A program made the position numbers and the translations under genes. Positions 27,256-36,600 of a stretch of DNA of 64,000 bases are shown piece by piece. Origin of the DNA: Ariolimax columbianus (Eukaryota; Mollusca; Gastropoda; Stylommatophora; Arionidae); contig JAVGWX010000025.1 of assembly GCA_036924085.1 (NCBI GenBank), forward strand, positions 28,066,411-28,130,410. Direction: 5' to 3'. Each line of letters opens with the position of its first letter. Position 1 is the first letter of the stretch. The notes under the pieces are model-generated. The model had not been told where the DNA came from. It did not search any database and saw only the letters and a program-made list of their open reading frames with translations.

Positions 27256-28300
27256 AGCATTCTGATCAAGGACCAACCCCCAACCAGGCTAGGGTCAGAC
27301 TCAACATGCTGACCAAGGACCCCCACCCCCAACCAAGCTAGGGTCAGACTCAACATACTGACCAAGGACCCCCACCCCCAACCAAGCTAGGGTCAGACTC
27401 AACATACTGACCAAGGACCCCCACCCCCAACCAAGCTAGGGTCAGACTCAACATACTGACCAAGGACCCCCACCCCCAACCAAGCTAGGGTCAGACTCAA
27501 CATGCTGACCAAGGACCAACCCCACCCAACCCCCAACCAGGCTAGGGTCAGACTCAACATACTGACCAAGGACCCCCACCCCCAACCAAGCTAGAGTCAG
27601 ACTCAACATGCTGACCAAGGACCCCCACCACACCCCCAACCAGGCTAGAGTCAGACTCAACATGCTGACCAAGGACCCCCACCCCACCCCCAACCAGGCT
27701 AGGATCAGACTCAACATACTGACCAAGGACCCCCAACCAGGCTAGGGTCAGACTCAACATACTGACCAAGGACCCCTACCCCCAACCAGGCTAGGGTCAG
27801 ACTCAACATACTGACCAAGGACCCCCACTCCCAACCAGGCTAGGTCAGGCTCAACATACTGACCAAGGACCCCCACCCCAACCAGGCTAGGGTTAGGCTC
27901 AACATACTGACCAAGGACCCCCAACCAAGCTAGGGTCAGACTCAACATACTGACCAAGAACCCCCAACCAGGCTAGGGTCAGACTCAATATACTGACCAA
28001 GGACCCCCACCCCACCCCCAACTAGGCTAGGATCAGACTCAACATACTGACTAAGGACCCCCACTCCACCCCCAACCAGGCTAGGGTCAGACTCAACATA
28101 CTGACCAAGGACCCCCAACCAGGCTAGGGTCAGGCTCAACATACTGACCAAGGACCCCCACCCCCAACCAGGCTAAGGTCAGACTCAACATACTGACCAA
28201 GGACCCCCACCCAACCCCCAACCAGGCTAGGGTCAGACTCAACATACTGACCAAGGACCCCCACCCCAAACCAGGCTAGGGTCAGGATCAACATACTGAC
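27256..28300. repeat. About 49-bp minisatellite, about 20 units
   Basis: Units read GACCAAGGACCCCCACCCCC, AACCAAGCTAGGGTCAGACT and CAACATACT. The length ranges from roughly 38 to 60 bp because the C-rich part (CCCCCACCCC) expands and contracts. Long minus-strand frames (GQYVESDPSLVGG) are by-products. Confidence 0.93.
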
Positions 28301-28850
28301 CAAGGACCCCCTTTACCAAATCCCACTCGGCCCAGGATCAACATACCAACCAAGGACCCCCTTTACCAAATCCCTCAGACCAGGATCAACCTACCAACCA
28401 AGGACCCCCTTTACCAAATCCCTCAGACCAGGATCAACCTACCAACCAAGGACCCCCTTTACCAAATCCCACTCGGACCAGGATCAACCTACTAACCAAG
28501 GACCCCCTTTACCAAATCCCACTCAGACCAGGACCAACATACCAACCAAGGAACCCCTTTACCAAATCCCACTCGGACCAGGATCAACCTACTAAAGAAA
28601 GGACCGCCTTTACCAAATCCCTCAGACCAGGATCAACCTACCAACCAAGGACCCCCTTTACTAAATCCCACTCGGACCAGGATCAACCTACTAACCAAGG
28701 ACCCCCTTTACCAAATCCCACTCAGACCAGGACCAACATACCAACCAAGGACCCCCTTTACCAAATCCCTCAGACCAGGATCAACCTACCAACCAAGGAC
28801 CCCCTTTACCAAATCCCACTCGGACCAGGATCAACATACCAACCAAGGAC
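28301..28850. repeat. Sister array, about 48-50-bp units
   Basis: Directly continues the previous array with ACCAAGGACCCCCTTTACCA, AATCCCACTCGGACCAGGAT and CAACCTACCA. It shares ACCAAGGACCCCC and CAGGATCAACATAC with its neighbour, so one derives from the other. About 11 units alternate between CACTCGGACC and CCTCAGACC forms. Confidence 0.92.
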
Positions 28851-28879
28851 CCCTACCTCATTTCAGGGTCCTGCTCAAG

Positions 28880-29225
28880 ATACTGAAATAACTGGCGCCT
28901 CAGTCTCCGTAGACCATGCTCGACTAACAAGTCCGATCCGCGAGTGACAGTCCCTGCCACAGATCGTACAACCCTGCTGAGAAGGCTGGCTTGCCGGTGC
29001 ATCCCTTGATCCCTTCAGTCTTTCTCTTTTCTCTGCAAGGCCTCGTAGAAAGCCACCATGCCCCTTCCGACTGAATGTCTCCAACCAGCTCGATCCGCAG
29101 CAATTGTTTTCCATCCATCAAATGAGATGTCGCAGGACTTCCTCTCCCTCTTGCATACGTCCTTGGATCGCAGTGTACGACGGCCAATTCTTCTAACTCC
29201 AATGGCCTTCTATCGATCGAGGATA
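28880..29225 (-). mobile_element. LINE copy III, terminal zinc finger region
   Basis: Minus-strand remains of the family of copies I and II: CDPRTYARGR and LRHLIDGWKT (near 29130-29165), ADRAGWRHS-like sequence, then GCTICGRDCHSRIGLVSRAW at 28920-28980. The last is the CxxC...H-type terminal zinc finger of these LINEs. Several frameshifts; no RT remains. Confidence 0.65.
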
Positions 29226-29626
29226 TTCTTTGGTAGCCTCTTACAAGATTAAGTACAAGTTGTACAAAATGAGACCCCCAAGTGCTTTGAGCTTCGTGGG
29301 GAGCAGAAGTTTCCTCTCCTTGCCCAAGTGTGCTGTTGTGGCGGTTGCAAGCGTGGGCTGCTGCTGGATTTCTGTTACGCCATCTATCCTTCTGTCCCGG
29401 ACTCTTCCTCGTGCCTTGTAAAACGGACCTATCTACTGCGTATGTGCACAGAGGCAGTTGATCTGTTTGCACTTACACGATATGACCAAACCACCTTATA
29501 TTCTCTGTTGATGTGTGTTCAGCTTGAGAAATAGTTCTCTCTATGTATGTGCGCAGCGGTAGTTAGTTGATCAGTCTGCACTTTCATGAAATGACAGAAT
29601 CATCTTATTATCTATGTTGTGGAGGC
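29226..29626. other. Unassigned, with a diverged direct duplication of about 106 bp
   Basis: Sequence around 29438 (GTATGTGCACAGAGGCAGTT...CTCTGTTG) returns near 29544 (GTATGTGCGCAGCGGTAGTT...CTATGTTG) with many changes. No gene recognised. Confidence 0.4.
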
Positions 29627-29980
29627 AGACTAACGTCTGGTCAGGCAAAATATACTGATCAGACATGTTAGTCAGGGTCAGGCAAAATATACTGATCAGA
29701 CATGTTAGTCAGGATCAGGCAAAATATACTGATCAGACATGTTAGTCAGGGTCAGGCAAAATATACTGATCAGACATGTTAGTCAGGGTCAGGCAAAATA
29801 TACTGGCCAAGACCCTCATCTTGACTTCCCCGCAGTCTTTCCTAGAAATGGGCTGTTTCCATGGCAGCCTGGCTAACGGGGTGAGGTATCGACGTGATCC
29901 CCATAGTAGTGAACGACACGCAGATGAAAACAAGCATAGCACAACCACCTGGAGGACCCCGGTCCACCTTCATCCACACA
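29627..29980 (-). repeat. Dispersed element A, inverted copy with 4-5 core units
   Basis: Reverse complement of 10740-11507. The right end (GGAGGCAGACTAACGTCTGG) lies at 29630, then four to five 37-bp units (TGTTAGTCAGGGTCAGGCAA, AATATACTGATCAGACA), then the left module with CCAAGACCCTCATCTTGACT and CAACCACCTGGAGGACCC. This confirms both ends of the element and that core copy number differs between copies. Confidence 0.85.
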
Positions 29981-30253
29981 GTCGGGATGTGAAGAAAGCT
30001 GCTGCAACCTGCCACTTAACGGATTTTTCAGGCGCACAAGAGTAATCCTATTGCATTAGAAACAACATTTGCGACGACGACGACATAGGCGATGCAATTT
30101 TCGTGACATCTGTCGCTTTGCGGTGACAGAGGCATGGTAAAGCTGGCCTAGACTGAACGATACTGGAGGGTATGGTACCTGGCAAAAGAGGCACAAGCCC
30201 ACCGAGGAGAAAAGGAAAGGGACCTAGGGGTTATAATAGATCATACAGGTAAG

Positions 30254-30809
30254 GTGAGTGAGCAAGTCCAGGTAGCAGTGAAGAAGCCAAATGCAATGTT
30301 AGGTATGATAAAAAGAAATATTAAACATAGGAGCAAGGAAGTGATCGTCAAACTGTATAAAGCTTTAGTTAGACCTAGATTGGAGTACTGTGTACAGGTG
30401 TGGAGTCATTATCATAGAAGGGATATAAATATGCTAGAAAGAATACACAAAAGAGCGACAAAGCTGATAGTGGGATTCCAGAATTACAGTTATGAGGAAC
30501 GACACAGAAAAACCGGCCTACAGTGTCTCGAAGAGAGAAGAATTCGTGGTGACTTAATACAGGTTGATAAGATGATCAGAGGAATGGATAAATTAGACTA
30601 TAACAAGTTTTTAAAAATTCAACCACCTACAAGAACACGAGGGCATAGCATCAAATTAACTAAAGAGAGGTCCAGATTAGATATTAGAAAATATTTTTTT
30701 AGTCAGAGAGTGGTGAATGCTTGGAATGGATTGCTACGGGAAGTGGTGGAGGCAGGGACAGTTAATGCATTTAAGAATAGATTGAATGCGCATAGTTTTC
30801 AGAAACAAG
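30254..30809 (+). pseudogene. CR1-like RT C-terminal pseudogene
   Basis: Open from 30254: VSEQVQVAVKKPNAMLGMIK, LYKALVRPRLEYCVQVWSHY, DINMLERIHKRATKLIVG, YEERHRKTGLQCLEERRIRG, DLIQVDKMIRGMDKLDYNKF, then SRLDIRKYFFSQRVVNAWNG and AFKNRLNAHSF. This is the thumb and C-terminal region of CR1-clade reverse transcriptases (the LVRP.LEY..QVW and FF..RVVN.WN motifs). The catalytic FADD lies upstream and is missing. Translation then runs into the nested element, so the last 60 or so codons of the open frame are not its own. Confidence 0.88.
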
Positions 30810-30811
30810 TT

Positions 30812-31011
30812 AGATCAGGTCATCCCGTAACCGGTGAAATTGTTGGGGCACACATGAAGACATCCTCACAACACCACGCCACCCTTCTCTGTCAGTGCAG
30901 CGGCCGCTGCTGGTACCTCTTCTGGTTGGAGATTGGTCCATTCTTTTATGTTGTCCTCCCACCTCTTTTTGGGACGGCCTCTTCGTCGTCTGCCTTGCAC
31001 ATTTCCTTATT
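30812..31011 (-). mobile_element. Nested L2-like LINE 3' end
   Basis: The minus strand reads GRRRRGRPKKRWEDNIKEWT and SSCVPQQF, then GGGATGACCTGATC, matching 4740-4905. Imperfect repeats AGAAACAAG (30801-30809) and AGAATAAGG (31012-31020) flank it and may be the target-site duplication. It inserted into the CR1-like element shortly before that element's stop. Confidence 0.8.
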
Positions 31012-31079
31012 AGAATAAGGAAATGTAAATGAAACTGGTTGTATACAGACTCTGCAGAGTCTTCTAAACCAGTATAAAG

Positions 31080-31225
31080 ATGTTGTTAAGTTAAGTAGAT
31101 GGACAAGGGACATTACAGAGGCTCTAGGGTTGACAGTAATAGAGGCGGGGGAGCTGGCCAGGGATCTAGTGTCTGACAGATTGGCTGTCATGAGAGGAAC
31201 GTTCTGCGATGATCATGTAACAAAC
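31080..31225 (+). mobile_element. Short LINE C-terminal remnant
   Basis: The plus strand reads KLSRWTRDITEALGLTVIEA, then GELARDLVSDRLAVMRG, resembling the RW.RDI...G......ARDR..W tail of some LINE polyproteins. It is short and tentative. Confidence 0.4.
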
Positions 31226-31465
31226 ACTGTTTGCACTTTTCTTTACGTAGCACCTTCACAACGCAAGGCCCGTATTGTCTGCGAGGTCGTCCTATATTCA
31301 AGTCAATTGGGTAATTGGCATCCTGACTCACCTTATGAGGGCTAATCTATTTTCCACGGCGCTTGACGCAGAACGAGTGCTGCATTCTTTGAATAATGTT
31401 TCAATCTGAGAAAATGTAATCAAGACTTGTCATCATTTGTAAAGAAATAGATACTTACTTCCCGT
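31226..31465. other. Unassigned spacer
   Basis: No feature recognised. Confidence 0.3.
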
Positions 31466-32143
31466 CATGGGCACCATGACTTACTCCCCCTGTCCTGGGC
31501 ACCACAACTTACTTCCCCTGTCCTGGGCACCACAACTTACTTCCCCTGTCCTGGGCACCACAACTTACTTCCCCTGTCCTGGGCACCACAACTTACTCCC
31601 CCCTGTCCAGGGCACCACAACTTACTTCCCCTGTCCTGGGCACCACAACTTACTTCCCCTGTCCTGGGCACCACAACTTACTTCCCCTGTCCTGGACACC
31701 ACAACTTACTTCCCCTGTCCTGGGCACCACAACTTACTTCCCCTGTCCTGGGCACCACAACTTACTCCCTCTGTCCTGGGCACCACAACTTACTTCCCCT
31801 GTCCTGGGCACCACAACTTACTTCCCCTGTCCTGGGCACCACAACTTACTTCCCCTGTCCTGGGCATCACAACTTACTTCCCCTGTCCTGGGCACCACAA
31901 CTTACTTCCCCTGTCTTGGGCACCACAACTTACTTCCCCTGTCCTGGGCACCACAACTTACTTCCCCTGTCCTGGGCACCACAACTTACTTCTCCTGTCC
32001 TGGGCACCACAACTCACTCCCCCTGTCCTGGGCACCACAACTCACTCCCCCTGTCCTGGGCACCACAACTTACTCCCCCTGTCCTGGGCACCACAACTTA
32101 CTCCCCCTGTCCTGGTCACCACGACTTACTCCCCCTGTCCTGG
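31466..32143. repeat. 28-bp minisatellite, about 24 units
   Basis: Units of ACTTACTTCCCCTGTCCTGG followed by GCACCACA, with occasional CTCC, CACTCACT or GTCACC variants. Three units make 84 bp, so one plus-strand frame stays open for 236 codons, but it has no features of a protein. The right end is cut by the LTR at 32144. Confidence 0.95.
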
Positions 32144-32457
32144 TGTAACAGTTCCCGCCGGAGCAAGGGGAGTTTAGGATGCCTGAACATGTTAAAGCTT
32201 AAAGCTACCTGAATGCATGTCAAGGTCACTCACCGTCTCAGCAAAGGAGAATAGAGTTGGGTTAAGGAATGTGGACAGGTAGAAACTGACCACTGGCCTT
32301 CTGATTTTGGTAGGGGGAGATTGATTGACAGACGAAATTGGCAACGGGGCTTGCTGCGAGAGAATGAGTGACAGGTGTGCAAAGTGTTTCATTCCAATTG
32401 GGATTGAAGATGACCATACCTGAGATCGATTGGTCAAGCTCTGGCCTTGCTTGAGGA

Positions 32458-32464
32458 TATATAA
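32458..32464 (+). promoter_or_regulatory. TATA box of the LTR promoter
   Basis: TATATAA about 315 bp into the LTR, with a TTAGCTCAGG initiator-like sequence about 25 bp downstream. This would be the start region of the retroelement transcript. Confidence 0.5.
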
Positions 32465-32954
32465 CTCGAGACAAAGTTTAGCTCAGGGGGCTGGAGAGTG
32501 AGAGGCTGTATGGAGGAGAGTGAGAGAGAGAGAGAGACTGAATGTAGATAGTGTGTTTAACTCACCGACTTTAGATAGAGGAGCGATTGATAGACGGTTG
32601 GACGAATGTTTAGTGATAGAACAGGATCGCTCAAATAGGTGTGTGAGTTTTGCATTAATGGATAATCTGAAAGTGTGTTTGTAAGCAAGGACACATTGTG
32701 AACGAGTTATGTCGAGATCGCCCGCCTGAGGGGATTTCAGTGAGGAAGAGTATTTGATAAGGTGTGTTGAAGACGCAGTTAAGGCGATGTGTGTGTGATG
32801 TAATTGCAAGGCAATAGAACTGGGTTTTTAGATAGTTGGGAATTCCATCAATAGCTAATGCTTACAATTCCCGTTTTAGTAGAATGTTAAGTTAAGATAT
32901 GTATTATATTGTGTTTGTAATTTCTCTACTCATTCTATGATATGAGTATGATAT

Positions 32955-32960
32955 AATAAA
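32955..32960 (+). promoter_or_regulatory. AATAAA poly(A) signal in the LTR
   Basis: AATAAA about 500 bp downstream of the TATA box and 113 bp before the LTR end, placing the R/U5 boundary near 32975-32985. Confidence 0.5.
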
Positions 32961-33087
32961 TATGCCACCTGCTGTGTGATATGTCATTTACTGAGTAGGG
33001 TCATGATGATGTGGATGAGTGTGAGAATGTTCTAAGTTAGATCGCGGCCAGGGCAAGCAGAGGGTCTGTTACACGTTATTATTATTT

Positions 33088-33105
33088 TGGTGCCTGTTGA
33101 CCACG
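33088..33105 (+). other. Candidate primer-binding site
   Basis: TGGTGCCTGTTGACCACG starts 14 bases after the LTR end. The initial TGG complements the CCA end of a tRNA, and TGGTGCC is a common start in Ty3-like and BEL elements. I cannot name the tRNA. Confidence 0.4.
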
Positions 33106-33387
33106 GATAGTCGTGGTAGATTTATAAATATAGTGCGTGTGTACCTACAGATCTTTAATTGCCTGTTTAACACAAGTGTCGCAGTTATATATAACTTGTG
33201 TGTGTAGTTAGGAATAGAGGAGTAGCTAGTGGTTAGAGTGTTAGTACCATAGACAGCTTTTCCAATCATCTGACTGGTAAGTGTGACATTTTTTTCTTCC
33301 ACCCATTGTTGTATTATTGACAAGACTTTGTGCGTACTTGACAGTCTTATAAATATTTTTTTGGTGGGCCAGACGGGTTTATTCAAT

Positions 33388-33663
33388 ATGTCGAGGTTGG
33401 ACAATGTTAAACAATGTTATCATTGTCTAGCCTTTGGACATTTGTCTATCGGATGCCCTAATATTCCTCGGAATATTAACAGTTCCTGGAGAAGAGGACT
33501 GTTTGTCAAAAACAAGCCTTTCATGGCACGAGCTACAGTCAGCGATAAGTGGGAGGACAAAAGTCAACTACAAAACCAGCTAAGAGAACTAACAAGCAGA
33601 GTTATTCGGCTGGAAAGACAGGCGATAAGTGGGAGGACAGAAGTCAACTACAAAACCAGCTAA
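33388..33663 (+). CDS. Gag-like fragment: CCHC zinc knuckle then coiled coil
   Basis: ATG at 33388 (MSRLDNVKQ) followed at once by a perfect CX2CX4HX4C knuckle, CYHCLAFGHLSIGC. A basic stretch (SSWRRGLFVKNKPF) leads to a heptad-like segment DKSQLQNQLRELTSRVIRL. The segment from DKWEDKSQ to RLERQ is the first 80-bp unit of the satellite. The second unit is read one base out of phase and gives a TAA at 33661-33663, so the protein ends after 91 residues. Zinc knuckles of this kind bind RNA in Gag and LINE ORF1 proteins. The position 315 bp after an LTR suggests Gag, but no capsid domain precedes it, so it may be a deleted or non-autonomous gag. A GTAAGT donor at 33278 and a TTTTTTTGGTGGGCCAG acceptor near 33371 could splice the leader. 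Confidence 0.6.
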   Translation: MSRLDNVKQCYHCLAFGHLSIGCPNIPRNINSSWRRGLFVKNKPFMARATVSDKWEDKSQLQNQLRELTSRVIRLERQAISGRTEVNYKTS

Positions 33664-36600
33664 GAGAACTAACAGGCAGAGTTATTCGGCTGGAAAGACA
33701 GGCGATAAGTGGGAGGACAAAAGTCAACTACAAAACCAGCTAAGAGAACTAACAAGCAGAGTTATTCGGCTGGAAAGACAGGCGATAAGTGGGAGGACAA
33801 AAGTCAACTACAAAACCAGCTAAGAGAACTAACAAGCAGAGTTATTCGGCTGGAAAGACAGGCGATAAGTGGGAGGACAAAAGTCAACTACAAAACCAGC
33901 TAAGAGAACTAACAAGCAGAGTTATTCGGCTGGAAAGACAGGCGATAAGTGGGAGGACAAAAGTCAACTACAAAACCAGCTAAGAGAACTAACAAGCAGA
34001 GTTATTCGGCTGGAAAGACAGGCGATAAGTGGGAGGACAGAAGTCAACTATAAAACCAGCTAAGAGAACTAACAAGCAGAGTTATTCGGCTGGAAAGACA
34101 GGCGATAAGTGGGAGGACAAAAGTCAACTACAAAACCAGCTAAGAGAACTAACAAGCAGAGTTATTCGGCTGGAAAGACAGGCGATAAGTGGGAGGACAA
34201 AAGTCAACTACAAAACCAGCTAAGAGAACTAACAAGCAGAGTTATTCGGCTGGAAAGACAGGCGATAAGTGGGAGGACAAAAGTCAACTACAAAACCAGC
34301 TAAGAGAACTAACAAGCAGAGTTATTCAACTGGAAAGACAGGCGATAAGTGGGAGGACAAAAGTCAACTACAAAACCAGCTAAGAGAACTAACAAGCAGA
34401 GTTATTCGGCTGGAAAGACAGGCGATAAGTGGGAGGACAAAAGTCAACTACAAAACCAGCTAAGAGAACTAACAAGCAGAGTTATTCGGCTGGAAAGACA
34501 GGCGATAAGTGGGAGGACAAAAGTCAACTACAAAACCAGCTAAGAGAACTAACAAGCAGAGTTATTCGGCTGGAAAGACAGGCGATAAGTGGGAGGACAA
34601 AAGTCAACTACAAAACCAGCTAAGAGAACTAACAAGCAGAGTTATTCGGCTGGAAAGACAGGCGATAAGTGGGAGGACAAAAGTCAACTACAAAACCAGC
34701 TAAGAGAACTAACAAGCAGAGTTATTCGGCTGGAAAGACAGGCGATAAGTGGGAGGACAAAAGTCAACTACAAAACCAGCTAAGAGAACTAACAAGCAGA
34801 GTTATTCGGCTGGAAAGACAGGCGATAAGTGGGAGGACAAAAGTCAACTACAAAACCAGCTAAGAGAACTAACAAGCAGAGTTATTCGGCTGGAAAGACA
34901 GGCGATAAGTGGGAGGACAAAAGTCAACTACAAAACCAGCTAAGAGAACTAACAAGCAGAGTTATTCGGCTGGAAAGACAGGCGATAAGTGGGAGGACAA
35001 AAGTCAACTACAAAACCAGCTAAGAGAACTAACAAGCAGAGTTATTCGGCTGGAAAGACAGGCGATAAGTGGGAGGACAAAAGTCAACTACAAAACCAGC
35101 TAAGAGAACTAACAAGCAGAGTTATTCGGCTGGAAAGACAGGCGATAAGTGGGAGGACAAAAGTCAACTACAAAACCAGCTAAGAAAACTAACAAGCAGA
35201 GTTATTCGGCTGGAAAGACAGGCGATAAGTGGGAGGACAAAAGTCAACTACAAAACCAGCTAAGAGAACTAACAAGCAGAGTTATTCGGCTGGAAAGACA
35301 GGCGATAAGTGGGAGGACAAAAGTCAACTACAAAACCAGCTAAGAGAACTAACAAGCAGAGTTATTCGGCTGGACAGACAGGCGATAAGTGGGAGGACAA
35401 AAGTCAACTACAAAACCAGCTAAGAGAACTAACAAGCAGAGTTATTCGGCTGGACAGACAGGCGATAAGTGGGAGGACAAAAGTCAACTACAAAACCAGC
35501 TAAGAGAACTAACAAGCAGAGTTATTCGGCTGGAAAGACAGGCGATAAGTGGGAGGACAAAAGTCAACTACAAAACCAGCTAAGAGAACTAACAAGCAGA
35601 GTTATTCGGCTGGAAAGACAGGCGATAAGTGGGAGGACAAAAGTCAACTACAAAACCAGCTAAGAGAACTAACAAGCAGAGTTATTCGGCTGGAAAGACA
35701 GGCGATAAGTGGGAGGACAGAAGTCAACTATAAAACCAGCTAAGAGAACTAACAAGCAGAGTTATTCGGCTGGAAAGACAGGCGATAAGTGGGAGGACAA
35801 AAGTCAACTACAAAACCAGCTAAGAGAACTAACAAGCAGAGTTATTCGGCTGGAAAGACAGGCGATAAGTGGGAGGACAAAAGTCAACTACAAAACCAGC
35901 TAAGAGAACTAACAAGCAGAGTTATTCGGCTGGAAAGACAGGCGATAAGTGGGAGGACAAAAGTCAACTACAAAACCAGCTAAGAGAACTAACAAGCAGA
36001 GTTATTCAACTGGAAAGACAGGCGATAAGTGGGAGGACAAAAGTCAACTACAAAACCAGCTAAGAGAACTAACAAGCAGAGTTATTCGGCTGGAAAGACA
36101 GGCGATAAGTGGGAGGACAAAAGTCAACTACAAAACCAGCTAAGAGAACTAACAAGCAGAGTTATTCGGCTGGAAAGACAGGCGATAAGTGGGAGGACAA
36201 AAGTCAACTACAAAACCAGCTAAGAGAACTAACAAGCAGAGTTATTCGGCTGGAAAGACAGGCGATAAGTGGGAGGACAAAAGTCAACTACAAAACCAGC
36301 TAAGAGAACTAACAAGCAGAGTTATTCGGCTGGAAAGACAGGCGATAAGTGGGAGGACAAAAGTCAACTACAAAACCAGCTAAGAGAACTAACAAGCAGA
36401 GTTATTCGGCTGGAAAGACAGGCGATAAGTGGGAGGACAAAAGTCAACTACAAAACCAGCTAAGAGAACTAACAAGCAGAGTTATTCGGCTGGAAAGACA
36501 GGCGATAAGTGGGAGGACAAAAGTCAACTACAAAACCAGCTAAGAGAACTAACAAGCAGAGTTATTCGGCTGGAAAGACAGGCGATAAGTGGGAGGACAA

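Larger units (their letters stand above)
30165..31075 (+). mobile_element. CR1-like LINE with a nested opposite-strand LINE
   Basis: Plus-strand CR1-like 3' portion from the post-catalytic RT (ERDLGVIIDHTG region near 30215) to CTGCAGAGTCTTCTAAACCA near 31070. It is interrupted at about 30810-31011 by an L2-like 3' end on the minus strand; after the insert, ATGTAAATGAAACTGGTTGT resumes as in the copies at 8995 and 17000. Confidence 0.88.
32144..33073 (+). mobile_element. Long terminal repeat (930 bp) of an LTR retrotransposon
   Basis: Begins TGTAACAG and ends CTGTTACA: the TG...CA boundary with an 8-bp inverted end expected of an LTR. In between are, in order, a TATA box (TATATAA, 32458-32464), a GA-rich run (32518-32537) and AATAAA (32955-32960), consistent with U3-R-U5. 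The left flank is the 28-bp array (GTCCTGG), so the element landed in that array. The right flank does not repeat CCTGG, so this is not a solo LTR but the 5' LTR of a longer element. The 3' LTR is not in the window. Confidence 0.75.

Noticed and set aside
27448..28151. Minus-strand GQYVESDPSLVGG repeat proteins
   Set aside because: Frames change whenever the poly-C part changes length, so there is no consistent coding phase.
31467..32212. Proline-rich 236-residue protein in the 28-bp array
   Set aside because: The frame is open only because three units equal 84 bp. Composition follows the DNA repeat and no flanking gene features are present.
32144..33073. Solo LTR
   Set aside because: The right flank does not repeat the left-flanking CCTGG, and a primer-site-like sequence and gag-like frame follow, so it fits a 5' LTR better.
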